Of a stretch of 15,917 nucleotides of DNA, positions 6,987 to 15,277 are shown piece by piece. Source of the DNA: AM-1111 sp046302135 (GTDB taxonomy: Bacteria > Bacteroidota > Bacteroidia > B-17B0 > Aurantibacillaceae); contig JBKCIQ010000110.1 in assembly GCA_046302135.1 (NCBI GenBank), positions 1 to 15,917 of the forward strand. Reading direction: 5' to 3'. The notes under the pieces were generated by a model, which was given only the letters and a program-made list of their open reading frames with translations, searched no databases and was not told where the DNA came from. A program made the position numbers and the translations under genes. Within the stretch, counting starts at the first letter, position 1, and each line of letters opens with the position of its first letter.

Positions 6987-8282
6987 TCAGTAATCTGCTT
7001 TTATGAATCGTTTTATTACAATATTTTGGCCACGACGAATTTTTAAATAATAAATGCCTTGATTTAAAAAATCGGTCTTTATTATATTTCCTTTTTCTGC
7101 CGAAATATTTTGTCCTAGGCAATTTAAAATTTCGATAGATTCAATTGGAGTACCGGAAGTTTTTACTTCTATGAAATCTTTTCCAGGATTAGGAAATAGG
7201 TCAATGTTACTATTGTTGTTTAACTCTGACAAGCCAACACTACTGCAAGTTAAATCGTTAATATATTTCCAAATGTCATTATTCAAAAGGAAAGGAACGT
7301 CGGAGCTGTCTGGCGCGTCGCCCATACGTATCCAGACTAGATTCTGGCTCGGTACAATGTTAATGAACTGTCCATTCTTCCCAATTGCTGATATCATATC
7401 CTGCGGCGCGTCAGTAATCATTTGTCCGGGAAAAACCAGCTGAGAAAACGGCACCATAAAATCTGAAGAACCATTGAGCCACCATAAATACCCGTAGGCC
7501 TTATTAAGGGTTTGGGAACTGTGAGTCATCTGATAAAAGTAAACTGAATCAGTTAATATTTGATTTCCATTCCAGTTACCATTATTAAGGATCAATAAGC
7601 CGAATCTTGCCATGCTTCGAGCATTGCTAACAAAAATGTTATTATAACCTGAAGGGTAAAACATTCCTGTCATTCCAGTTGGTGTTTTTAACTTTTGTGT
7701 TAGATATTGATTCAACGTTACGCCTGTGGCAATATTAATCACAGAGTCGAGTAGTGTGTATGGACCATTATGGTAGGCCCATCTTGTTCCTGCATCTGCT
7801 TTGTATATTAAACAAGTGTCCAAAGTGCAGTAATGATCAGGAACCAAATCGTCTAATCCACTTGTCATGGAAATCAGATTTTTTATTTTTATTTTTTCTT
7901 CTTGTGCTTGAGTACAACTCGTCCATCCGTTACCTAGATAATTTGAAACCGTATCATTGATATTGAGATGACCTTCCTGCTGAGCTATGCCAACCATAAA
8001 AGAGGTGAGTGTTTTACCTGCACTAGCCCAATACCATTGTGTTGTTGCTGTGTGATTTCCAAAATATTTTTCAAGCACAATTTTCCCGTTCTTCAGTAGA
8101 ATAAAAGATTTTGTATTTGACGAATCCAGGAAGGCATACATGCTATCTATTTTGTTTTGGCACCAGCCTAACGACTGAGGGGATATGGTGTCCCAAGTAT
8201 TTCCTACTACGGGTGGGAAATAAAGTTGCTGACTTAAAAATAGCAAAGGGATAAAGAAAATAGTGAAAAATAATTTTTTCAT
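6987..8282 (-). CDS. Secreted serine hydrolase (beta-lactamase/CubicO family) with T9SS sorting domain
   Basis: A 431-residue exported protein. Signal peptide MKKLFFTIFFIPLLFLSQQL (1-20). The serine beta-lactamase/PBP-like domain covers about 32-345: SAGK (S87 nucleophile, K90) is the SxxK motif, YHN (Y170, N172) the YxN motif, and GKNGQ (301-305) takes the place of the third motif. The C-terminal about 75 residues form a type A T9SS sorting domain: LFPNPGKDFIEV (362-373), then ending YYLKIRRGQNIVIKRFIK. The protein should therefore cross the outer membrane and be anchored or released at the surface. The family includes esterases, peptidases and amidases, so the substrate is open. It begins 15 nt after aspS and precedes the WYL gene, all on one strand. 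Confidence 0.93.
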   Translation of the reverse strand: MKKLFFTIFFIPLLFLSQQLYFPPVVGNTWDTISPQSLGWCQNKIDSMYAFLDSSNTKSFILLKNGKIVLEKYFGNHTATTQWYWASAGKTLTSFMVGIAQQEGHLNINDTVSNYLGNGWTSCTQAQEEKIKIKNLISMTSGLDDLVPDHYCTLDTCLIYKADAGTRWAYHNGPYTLLDSVINIATGVTLNQYLTQKLKTPTGMTGMFYPSGYNNIFVSNARSMARFGLLILNNGNWNGNQILTDSVYFYQMTHSSQTLNKAYGYLWWLNGSSDFMVPFSQLVFPGQMITDAPQDMISAIGKNGQFINIVPSQNLVWIRMGDAPDSSDVPFLLNNDIWKYINDLTCSSVGLSELNNNSNIDLFPNPGKDFIEVKTSGTPIESIEILNCLGQNISAEKGNIIKTDFLNQGIYYLKIRRGQNIVIKRFIKADY

Positions 8283-8297
8283 AAGGTTTGAAGTTTA

Positions 8298-10085
8298 CTA
8301 ACGGGAAACATTTGTAATTCCCAGTTCTTGTTTTTGTTCGTCGCTTATTTGAGATGGTGAATCTATCATTACATCTCTTCCTGCATTATTTTTGGGGAAT
8401 GCAATAAAATCCCTTATGGAATCTGCACCGCCGAATAAACTGCAAAGCCGATCAAACCCAAATGCAATTCCTCCGTGTGGTGGAGCACCATATTCGAAAG
8501 CATTAAGTAAGAAGCCAAATTGTTTTTCGGCTTCTTCTTTGGTGAATCCGAGGACAGAAAACATTTTACTTTGCAGAACTTTATCGTAAATTCTTATTGA
8601 GCCACCTCCAACTTCAACACCGTTTATAACCATATCATAGGCGTTTGCCTTAACATTGCCCGGTTCCTTATCTAGCAAGCTGATGTGTTCAGGTCTCGGT
8701 GATGTGAAGGGATGGTGTTTTGCAACCCATCTTCCACGCATCGATTCAGGTAAGTTGGGATCACCTTCATTCCATTCTAAAAGTGGAAAATCAATTACCC
8801 ACAAACAGGAAAATTTATTTTTATCTCTTAATCCAAGGCGCGAGCCCATCTCCAAACGCAGTTCGCTGAGCGCTTTTCTTGTTTTATCTTCCGCCCCTGC
8901 TAGGATCAAAATTAAATCCCCCGGTATTGCATTAAATTTTTCAGCCCAAATCTTTAATTTTTCTTCATTGAAGAATTTATCCACTGAAGATTTTAATGAT
9001 CCGTCTTCGTTATATCGAACGTAAACAAGTCCATTGGCTCCAATTTGCGGACGCTTAACAAACTCGGTTAATTCGTCAATTTGTTTTCTGGTATAATTCG
9101 CTGTGCCCTGTGCACAAATCCCCACTACTAACTCCGCATCATCAAAAACTTTGAATCCGGATTCACTCAAAATGTTTTCATTTTTACCTTTTAGTTCAAC
9201 AAATTTCATAGCGAACCTTGTATCCGGCTTGTCATTACCGTAATAACGCATAGCGTCATCATAACTCATTCTCGGCAGTTCACCAATTTCAATACTTTTA
9301 ACAGATTTAAAAAGATGTTTAACTAATCCTTCAAAAGTATTCAGGATATCTTCCCTTTCAATGAAACTCATTTCACAGTCAATCTGAGTGAATTCAGGTT
9401 GTCTGTCTGCCCTTAGATCTTCATCCCTAAAACATTTTACAATTTGGTAGTACCTGTCAAAACCGCTCACCATTAACAATTGTTTAAACGTTTGAGGTGA
9501 CTGAGGGAGTGCATAATATTGACCCTGATTCATTCTTGATGGTACTATAAAATCGCGCGCCCCTTCCGGTGTGGATTTAATTAAAACCGGTGTTTCAACT
9601 TCTAAGAAATTTAGATGATCAAGATAATTCCGTGTCTCTATTGCCATTCGATGTCTTAACTCCAGGTTTTTTCTTACTGCATCACGTCTAAGGTCCAGAA
9701 ATCTAAATTTCATTCTTAATTCATCTCCACCATCTGTTTGATCATCAATTGTAAACGGCGGCACCGAAGAAACGTTGAGTGTTTTTATTGCTGAAGGAAT
9801 TATTTCAATATCTCCGGTTAGAATTTTATCGGTTTTGGAATAGCGTTCACGCACAACTCCCGAAACACTGATTACATATTCCCTTCCAAGCGATCTTGCT
9901 GTTTCAATTACTTCAGCTGAACAATTTTCAGATTCAATCGTAATTTGCGTAATTCCATATCTGTCCCTAAGGTCAATCCATATCAGGGAGCCCTTATCTC
10001 TTATACCTTGTACCCATCCGCTTAATACCACCTTTCTTCCGGTATCATTTATTCTTAATTCGCCACATGTGTGTGTTCTTAGCAT
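8298..10085 (-). CDS. aspS: Aspartyl-tRNA synthetase
   Basis: A 595-residue class II aminoacyl-tRNA synthetase that charges tRNA with aspartate in the cytoplasm. The N-terminal OB-fold anticodon-binding domain is visible (GWVQGIRDKGSLIWIDLRD, 23-41). Next come FRFLDLRRDAVRKN (127-140), the QSPQTFKQLLMVSGFDRYYQ stretch (195-214), class II motif 2 FRDEDLRADRQPEFTQID (219-236), and motif 3 GIAFGFDRL with Arg546. The middle insertion and the length match the bacterial (not archaeal) type with its GAD insertion. The start ATG 10085 gives the usual MLRTHTCGEL beginning. It lies 57 bp after the M23 gene on the same strand. No sign of decay. Confidence 0.98.
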   Translation of the reverse strand: MLRTHTCGELRINDTGRKVVLSGWVQGIRDKGSLIWIDLRDRYGITQITIESENCSAEVIETARSLGREYVISVSGVVRERYSKTDKILTGDIEIIPSAIKTLNVSSVPPFTIDDQTDGGDELRMKFRFLDLRRDAVRKNLELRHRMAIETRNYLDHLNFLEVETPVLIKSTPEGARDFIVPSRMNQGQYYALPQSPQTFKQLLMVSGFDRYYQIVKCFRDEDLRADRQPEFTQIDCEMSFIEREDILNTFEGLVKHLFKSVKSIEIGELPRMSYDDAMRYYGNDKPDTRFAMKFVELKGKNENILSESGFKVFDDAELVVGICAQGTANYTRKQIDELTEFVKRPQIGANGLVYVRYNEDGSLKSSVDKFFNEEKLKIWAEKFNAIPGDLILILAGAEDKTRKALSELRLEMGSRLGLRDKNKFSCLWVIDFPLLEWNEGDPNLPESMRGRWVAKHHPFTSPRPEHISLLDKEPGNVKANAYDMVINGVEVGGGSIRIYDKVLQSKMFSVLGFTKEEAEKQFGFLLNAFEYGAPPHGGIAFGFDRLCSLFGGADSIRDFIAFPKNNAGRDVMIDSPSQISDEQKQELGITNVSR

Positions 10086-10142
10086 ACATAAAAATTTTCA
10101 CTTGTAAAAGTAATTATTTTGAAAGTAAAAAAGTTGATTTGA

Positions 10143-11009
10143 TCAAAAAACAACGTAGTCCTGAGGATTCAATGGGTTTCCGTTGAACCAAAGTTCAAAA
10201 TGTAAATGCATACCGTTACTTGATTCCCCTGTGTTACCAATTATGGCAACGGGCTCTCCGGCTTTTACATAGTCTCCAACTTTTTTGGTAAGATCTGAGT
10301 TGTGCTTGTATATACTGATAATGTTGTTGCTATGCTGTAATTGAATAACATATCCATCAGAGGTGGAATATCCGGCAGAAACTACAGTACCATCCATGGT
10401 TGCTTTAATGATTTCGTTTTCTTTTCCTGCAATATCAACTCCATAATGACCTTGAGCAAGGTTAAAAGAATTGGTGACCATCCCTTTTACAGGAGTGAAA
10501 AAGAAAAAAGAAGTGGAATTGTTTACAGGTGTAGATTTATCCTTAAGATATAGTTTGTACCTATCTCTTAACTCCATTTGCAACCTTAACGCAGAATCGT
10601 TTGGACCCGGGGTTAATTTAATTTTGGAATAATCTACAGTAGAATCTCGTTTAAGTGATTCCGCAAGGGGAGTGTTTTTTCCCTGTATTACATTTAGTAG
10701 ATTTTTTAGGTAGGCATCTTTCTTTTCTATTTCTTCGTTAATATCGTTAAGTTTAGACTGAATACCTATCAAAGAATCTTTTACACTTACATCACCGTAA
10801 CCTGGAATGTATTCCCTTAATGGGGTAGCGCCAACGAGAAAAATTGAGATAACTATAAAGAAAATAAGAAGCCCAAGAAAGGCAGTTGCCAACTTTATTG
10901 GAGTAATACGGACAGAAAATTTTTCTTCAAACAACTCGTCGTTTAGTAAAACTAAACGATGTTGAACTTTGAATGAGGAAAAAAAGTTTTTTTTACTGTT
11001 ATTGCTCAT
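10143..11009 (-). CDS. Membrane-anchored M23 family metallopeptidase
   Basis: A 288-residue inner-membrane protein with a periplasmic peptidase domain. One transmembrane segment spans about 39-60 (LATAFLGLLIFFIVISIFLV), followed by a coiled-coil-prone stretch (about 77-108). The LytM/M23 domain covers about 172-285. The zinc and catalytic residues are present: H188 and D192 in GHYGVDIA, H236 in YKHNSDL, and H268/H270 in MHLHFE. The domain should therefore be active and would cut peptide cross-links in peptidoglycan, unlike degenerate EnvC-type activators. Family length is typical. It is divergent from the PorW/SprE-like gene and upstream of aspS on the same strand. It could be a cell-shape or division hydrolase; the exact role is not readable. 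Confidence 0.92.
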   Translation of the reverse strand: MSNNSKKNFFSSFKVQHRLVLLNDELFEEKFSVRITPIKLATAFLGLLIFFIVISIFLVGATPLREYIPGYGDVSVKDSLIGIQSKLNDINEEIEKKDAYLKNLLNVIQGKNTPLAESLKRDSTVDYSKIKLTPGPNDSALRLQMELRDRYKLYLKDKSTPVNNSTSFFFFTPVKGMVTNSFNLAQGHYGVDIAGKENEIIKATMDGTVVSAGYSTSDGYVIQLQHSNNIISIYKHNSDLTKKVGDYVKAGEPVAIIGNTGESSNGMHLHFELWFNGNPLNPQDYVVF

Positions 11010-11196
11010 TTTTCGGCTTGAAATTTACTCAATAATCAACAAAATCCTAACATGAATAAAGGTAAATTCAAGGAATTATTCAAAGTATTTAATTTTCAAG
11101 ATTTTTAATACTAAATTTACTCTTTTGGCGTTAATGTTTCCGAACGTAATATTTCTTCGGTTTTTTAATTCTACAGTGCAAAAATCAGCCTATAAA

Positions 11197-13845
11197 ATGT
11201 CTTTTAATTCCTTGAAAAATATAAAATTAATATCCATTAAGCTGTTTTTACCTTTTCTTTTTCTTTTTTCATGTACCAATAAGAAAAACACTCTTGTTAC
11301 GCGAACTTTCCATAATATAACATCTCGGTACAATGGTTATTATTGGGCTACTGAAAGTATTAAGGATGGTCTATTCAAAATAGATCAATCTTATAAGGAC
11401 GATTTTTCCAAAACCTTACCGCTATTTATTTATCCTGATAACGTAACATGTAAAACCATTTTCCCGGAGATGGATAAGGCAATAAAAAAATCCTCACTTG
11501 TTATTCAGAGACATGCAATTCAGGATAAGAAAACAAAACAGGAAGTTCCGGGTGCTGTAAAGTGGATTGATGATAACTGGATAGTTATCGGGCAGGCACA
11601 TTTTTACAAAAGAGAATTTTTTTCAGGTGTTGAAATTTTCGAATACGTTGCCAAAACCTATAAGAGCAAGCAAAAGTATGAGGCCAAATTGTGGTTAATT
11701 AGAACCTTTAATGAGATTGGCACCCTATCTCAGTCTGAACCAATTATCGCCGATTTAAAGAACGACAAAAATTTCCCGAAACAATATGAGCAGGATCTGA
11801 ATGCATTAGTTACTGAATTTTACATAAAGCAGGGGTTGTATGATGAAGCAATTAAATCACTTGAGAAAACCATTCTACTCACCAAAAACAAAAAAAAGAA
11901 ATCACGGTATACTTTTATAATTGCTCAATTGCTTGAGTCCAAAAAAGAAAATAAAAGAGCAATTGCGTATTTCGATAAGTGTATTGCAACTAAACCAGGC
12001 TATGAAATGCTCATTCAGGCGAAAATTAAAAAGAGTAGGTTGTATGACGGTAAAGACTCAAAATCAAAGGGTGTAAAACAGGAATTGTTGAAAATGGCCA
12101 AGGATCCAAAAAATGAAGATTATCTTGATATTATTTATTTTACTCTAGGTGAACTGGAGGAGAAGTCCAACCAAATGGAGCAGGCGATGTCTTATTATAA
12201 AAAATCTGCTCACAGCAGTGTTAATAATAACAACCAGAAAGCGGCATCTTATCTTAAGTTGGCTGATTATTCCTTCGATAAAACAGAATATGTAGCCGCA
12301 GGTTCATACTATGATAGTGCCGTTGCTGTGTTGGATAAAAAACATCCGGAATATGAAAGTATAGTGAATAAACAAAAGAATTTAAGTTCGCTCATTTCCA
12401 ACATTAACACCATAAAAAATGAAGATAGTTTACAGGTAATTGCAAAATTAGATTCAGTTTCAAGAATGAAGCTGATTGATAAATTAATTAAAGCAGTGGA
12501 GGAAGAAGAGGAGCGTAAAAAGGAAGAATTAGAAAAGTTGAAGGAGCAAAATCAGAATATTTCTTCGAACAATAATCAAAATAATGGAAATAACTCGTCT
12601 CAGAATTTTACGGCAGGTGAATGGTATATGTATAACCAACAGACTAAAGCATTTGGGGTAAATGAATTTGTAAAAAAATTTGGCAATAGGAAACTAGAAG
12701 ATAATTGGCGGCGTAGTAATAAGCAGAGTTCAACTGAATCACTGGCAGTTGATTCAAATGAAGACGATTCAACATCTGTGAGCAATGGTCCAAAAACAAA
12801 TGATAAAACCAAGCCCGACTATTATCTTAAGCATTTACCCCTGACTAAAGAAAAAATGGAACAGAGTGAAACCAAAATACTGGAAGCATATTACCAGCTA
12901 GGATCCATTTACAGGGAGGCCTTAAACAATCACGTTAAGGCCATAAACGCATTCGATGAACTGAACAATAGATTCACGGGCAATAAGTATGAGGCAAACA
13001 CCTATTATCAGTGCTACAGAATGTGTTTACAGGATAAAAAAAATTCTGAAGCTGAAAAGTATAAATCCTTGCTGTTAAAAAAATATCCTGATAGCGATTA
13101 TGCCAAAATTCTAAAAGATCCTGATTTTCAAAATACCGTTAATGCAAAGAAAAGTGAAATTGAACAATTTTATGCAGAGGCATATAATTTGTATACTGAA
13201 AATAAAATTTCCGAATCTTTGGATAAGTGTAAATCGGGATTAGAAAAATATTCTAAGAGTGAATTTGGAGGTAAGTTTTCATTAGTCAGGGCTTTGTGTA
13301 TTGGTAAAATTCAGGGAATGGACAGTATGGCTGTTGCATTGACTTCTATCATTTCAAAATATGCAAAAGATTTACCTGTAAAAGGAAAAGCGCAGGAACT
13401 TCTTGATTATATCAACCAGAAAAAAGGTAAGAACTCTACAGGTCCCAACCAAGAGCCAGAAATGTATAGTTTTAATGAGGGAGCAGAGCATTATTGGGTT
13501 TGTCTCCTTCCTAAAGAATACAATGGAGAAAATAGTTTTAAGTCAAAGCTATCGGATTACAATGGTAAATATTACAGTAATGCTTCCTTGGAAGTAAATT
13601 CAGTACAGTACAATCAACAGGGGTTGGTTTTTGTCAAAAAATTCAAAGACAAGACAGCGGCTATGGCGTTTTTTGAAGGGCTCGAGGAAAACAATGAACC
13701 TTTTGATGATGCAGCGCTGGCAAAAAATAAATCATTCATTTTTATATTTTCACAAGAGAATTTTCAGAAGATGATTCAGCAAAAAAAATTGACTGAGTAC
13801 ATAGATTTTTTCCAAAAGAAATATCTGCCTGGCTTACAGAAATAA
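11197..13845 (+). CDS. porW: PorW/SprE-like type IX secretion TPR lipoprotein
   Basis: An 882-residue outer-membrane lipoprotein. From ATG 11197, MSFNSLKNIK is followed by a hydrophobic core and lipobox FLFSC (Cys26). The open frame extends back to a TTG at 11125, but that would bury the signal peptide 24 residues inside, so 11197 is chosen. After the cysteine comes RTFHNITSRYNGYYWATESI, the opening I associate with PorW/SprE, the T9SS and gliding component reported to contact the PorK-PorN/PorL-PorM machinery. TPR-like helices cover about 110-400. A charged then Asn/Gln-rich linker lies at about 430-468. A conserved block GEWYMYNQQTKAFG and KLEDNWRRSNK follows at about 471-508, then more TPRs and a C-terminal domain with FVKKFKDKTAAMAFFEGL. 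An adjacent T9SS cargo (serine hydrolase) fits. Confidence 0.85.
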   Translation: MSFNSLKNIKLISIKLFLPFLFLFSCTNKKNTLVTRTFHNITSRYNGYYWATESIKDGLFKIDQSYKDDFSKTLPLFIYPDNVTCKTIFPEMDKAIKKSSLVIQRHAIQDKKTKQEVPGAVKWIDDNWIVIGQAHFYKREFFSGVEIFEYVAKTYKSKQKYEAKLWLIRTFNEIGTLSQSEPIIADLKNDKNFPKQYEQDLNALVTEFYIKQGLYDEAIKSLEKTILLTKNKKKKSRYTFIIAQLLESKKENKRAIAYFDKCIATKPGYEMLIQAKIKKSRLYDGKDSKSKGVKQELLKMAKDPKNEDYLDIIYFTLGELEEKSNQMEQAMSYYKKSAHSSVNNNNQKAASYLKLADYSFDKTEYVAAGSYYDSAVAVLDKKHPEYESIVNKQKNLSSLISNINTIKNEDSLQVIAKLDSVSRMKLIDKLIKAVEEEEERKKEELEKLKEQNQNISSNNNQNNGNNSSQNFTAGEWYMYNQQTKAFGVNEFVKKFGNRKLEDNWRRSNKQSSTESLAVDSNEDDSTSVSNGPKTNDKTKPDYYLKHLPLTKEKMEQSETKILEAYYQLGSIYREALNNHVKAINAFDELNNRFTGNKYEANTYYQCYRMCLQDKKNSEAEKYKSLLLKKYPDSDYAKILKDPDFQNTVNAKKSEIEQFYAEAYNLYTENKISESLDKCKSGLEKYSKSEFGGKFSLVRALCIGKIQGMDSMAVALTSIISKYAKDLPVKGKAQELLDYINQKKGKNSTGPNQEPEMYSFNEGAEHYWVCLLPKEYNGENSFKSKLSDYNGKYYSNASLEVNSVQYNQQGLVFVKKFKDKTAAMAFFEGLEENNEPFDDAALAKNKSFIFIFSQENFQKMIQQKKLTEYIDFFQKKYLPGLQK

Positions 13846-13858
13846 TTGGTTATTTTTT
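13840..13858 (+). terminator. Weak AT-rich terminator hairpin after porW
   Basis: AAATAA (13840-13845, containing the stop codon) pairs with TTATTT (13850-13855) around a TTGG loop, followed by more Ts. The stem is only A-T, so it is weak. Confidence 0.35.
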
Positions 13859-14201
13859 ATAGCTGAGATTTCAATTTGAAATCAAATTTGTCCGGGCTAA
13901 TTCCTGGCATCTTGAATTGATGGCGTGTAATTGTTTTTCTTTATTTTTAAAAACTTCGAGCATCTATTTTTACTTTAAATTTTGAGAAGGTGTTTTTGTA
14001 TTTATTCATTTTTAATTGTTTTATAAAAGAATTGATTAAAAATTATTGGGATGTGATAAATCTAATTGAAAATTAAATGAAAAATTTGGCAGAATTATTT
14101 TTTACCTTATTTTTGTTATGGTAATTTTGACACTGTGTAAATAAAAAACTCAAGGGTTTAAAAATTGCCACTAAATTATTGTAAACTTTTTTTAAAAAAC
14201 C
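13846..14201. other. 356-bp AT-rich intergenic region
   Basis: No convincing gene. A 17-nt odd palindrome, GATTTCAATTTGAAATC, lies at 13867-13883, too short and lacking a T tract for a terminator. A 30-codon minus-strand open frame (13963-13871) has no ribosome site or known motif and is not called. Near its right end TAATTTTG (14122-14129) exactly matches the -7 box, 73 bp before the next start codon, but without a TTG at the right -33 spacing. It may be the promoter of the secreted protein gene. Confidence 0.5.
14122..14129 (+). promoter_or_regulatory. -7 box candidate for the secreted protein gene
   Basis: TAATTTTG fits TAnnTTTG exactly and would give a leader of about 65 nt. No -33 TTG at N17-23 is present, so this is a single-element match in AT-rich DNA. 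Confidence 0.35.
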
Positions 14202-14663
14202 ATGAAAAATATTACAGTTTGTTTATTGCTAGCTATTTGTTCCATTTCGGGAGCACTTGCTCAAAGAATTAATTTTGTTCAGTCGAAATACATTGAGTAT
14301 CACCCAGATCATCAATTATGGGACGATTGGCCTGATAAATGGTCTAATTTAGATGCTGACCACACTTTCAGCATGCGCATAAGTGAGGAGGTTAGAGGAA
14401 AAGTATACAACGTAGTTATAACTAAAAACGGGCAAACATTAAGTGATCTTCATGTTAGATATGACGCAACAAAAACCGCTGAAGTTAGGGAAAGTTGGAA
14501 AAACCCTTATGTAAATTGTTATTACGATAAAAATAACGACTACATATATGCTGAAAATGTTTCTTTGGAGCAATTATCTAAAGATTCTGAACCATGGAAA
14601 AATCATGACAGTAAAATATACCTGTGGATATTCAGCCAAAACTATGGTATCGCATTGAGATAG
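14202..14663 (+). CDS. Small secreted protein of unknown function
   Basis: A 153-residue protein I do not recognise. MKNITVCLLLAICSISGALA (1-20) is a clear Sec signal peptide, with likely cleavage after Ala20 (ALA/QRINF). There is no lipobox at the cleavage point and no T9SS C-terminal domain, so the mature about 133 residues should be periplasmic. The mature part is rich in Trp, Tyr and charged residues (LWDDWPDKWSNLDADHTFSM, 39-58) and looks mainly beta, with alternating hydrophobic strands such as KVYNVVITKNGQTLSDLHVR. One cysteine remains after processing (about residue 106, in VNCYYDKNND). It stands alone, flanked by about 350 bp and 600 bp of non-coding DNA. The signal peptide and frame integrity over 153 codons support a real gene. 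Confidence 0.7.
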   Translation: MKNITVCLLLAICSISGALAQRINFVQSKYIEYHPDHQLWDDWPDKWSNLDADHTFSMRISEEVRGKVYNVVITKNGQTLSDLHVRYDATKTAEVRESWKNPYVNCYYDKNNDYIYAENVSLEQLSKDSEPWKNHDSKIYLWIFSQNYGIALR

Positions 14664-14731
14664 GATAAAGGTGCGATAATCTCTATAATATTACTGTTTT
14701 AATTATTCTCTTTAATTATTTTTTTTGTCTT

Positions 14732-14751
14732 AAAACTGATTTTTAGTTTTT
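14732..14751 (+). terminator. Possible weak terminator after the secreted protein gene
   Basis: AAAACT (14732-14737) pairs with AGTTTT (14745-14750), with a T-rich 7-nt loop and one further T. The stem has a single G-C pair and only a short T run, so this is a low-confidence call. Confidence 0.25.
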
Positions 14752-14793
14752 CAAAAATTATCTTCGACCATATAAATCTATTTAATTTAATTG

Positions 14794-14809
14794 GGGTGTA
14801 AGCACACCC
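14794..14809. other. GC-rich hairpin next to the pseudogene fragment
   Basis: GGGTGT (14794-14799) and ACACCC (14804-14809) pair perfectly around AAGC. Neither strand has a proper T tract directly after it, so it is not a canonical terminator. On the minus strand it lies 14 bp after the last stop of the decayed fragment and may be its relic terminator. Confidence 0.45.
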
Positions 14810-14823
14810 TAAACGAAATTTTT

Positions 14824-15076
14824 CTAAAATGAGGAAAAACTCGCACAGGCAACTGCGCAATAATCATTGTTGTTAGATTTTTAATTGAGATTGCATTTGC
14901 ACCGCTTGCAGGGTTAAGTAAATAATACAAGTAACTCTTTAATCCGTATTGGGTTCAGCTTTTCCTAGCAATGACATTGTATTACCGCCATAAGTAACTG
15001 AGGTTATATCGGAAGCAGTTGTTCCCGTTTTAGGTCTGGTGTTAGCACTTACGAGAATAATTCTGTTTGAATTTTC
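14824..15076 (-). pseudogene. Decayed fragment of a surface/adhesin-type domain
   Basis: The minus strand gives coherent protein text only if frames are switched. Frame 1 (15076-14942) reads NRIILVSANTRPKTGTTASD, then ITSVTYGGNTMSLLGKAEPN, and reaches a TAA stop (14941-14939). After a frameshift near 14931 it continues YYLLNPASGANAISIK. A second frameshift, in the T run at 14878-14882, leads to NNNDYCAVACASFSSF and a TAG stop (14826-14824). The order of phrases (R-L/I-LVSA, SVTYGG, LVGKA, LYYLLNP-SGA-a-SI, AVA-ASFS) is one I associate with a repeated beta-sandwich domain of large secreted Bacteroidota proteins. One in-frame stop and two frameshifts in 250 bp show decay. No start, signal or flanking domain remains. 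Confidence 0.55.
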
Positions 15077-15277
15077 TTATTGTGAATTAATTTGATTTGA
15101 TTTAAATAATTTAATTATTCAACCAATGATTTCAGTTAAACATAGATTAAAACAAGTCATTCATGGTTTTTGATGCAAATTTTATGTGTGTAACAAAAAA
15201 TTTCATTTTAGACGGTGCCAGGTGATTTTTACCTTATAGTTTTTAATTAAATTTATAGCTCTAACTCAATTTTAGTG

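Larger units (their letters stand above)
14664..15277. other. 614-bp region without an intact gene
   Basis: Holds the weak hairpin at 14732-14751, a compact GC-rich hairpin GGGTGT-AAGC-ACACCC at 14794-14809, and a decayed minus-strand coding fragment at 14824-15076 (listed separately). From 15080 to 15277 the DNA is about 75% A+T with short TTTGATT-like repeats and no promoter box I trust. The Crp/Fnr promoter must lie in that stretch. Confidence 0.6.

Noticed and set aside
6967..7122. 52-residue N-terminal extension of the WYL regulator
   Set aside because: It overlaps the end of the serine hydrolase on the same strand in another frame and shows no domain. The HTH begins right at the internal ATG 6966.
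11125..11196. 24-residue upstream extension of the PorW-like protein from TTG
   Set aside because: It would place the lipoprotein signal far from the N-terminus. ATG 11197 gives a normal signal peptide with a lipobox.
13867..13883. Palindrome GATTTCAATTTGAAATC as a terminator
   Set aside because: AT-rich, with no following T tract on either strand.
13871..13963. 30-codon minus-strand open frame starting MLEVFKNKEKQL
   Set aside because: No ribosome site, promoter or homology is visible, and such short frames are common in AT-rich DNA. It could be a relic but is not supported.
15089..15114. Short TTTGATT-like repeats as a possible iteron or CRISPR-like array
   Set aside because: Only two or three imperfect units with no spacers. 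They look like simple AT-rich sequence.
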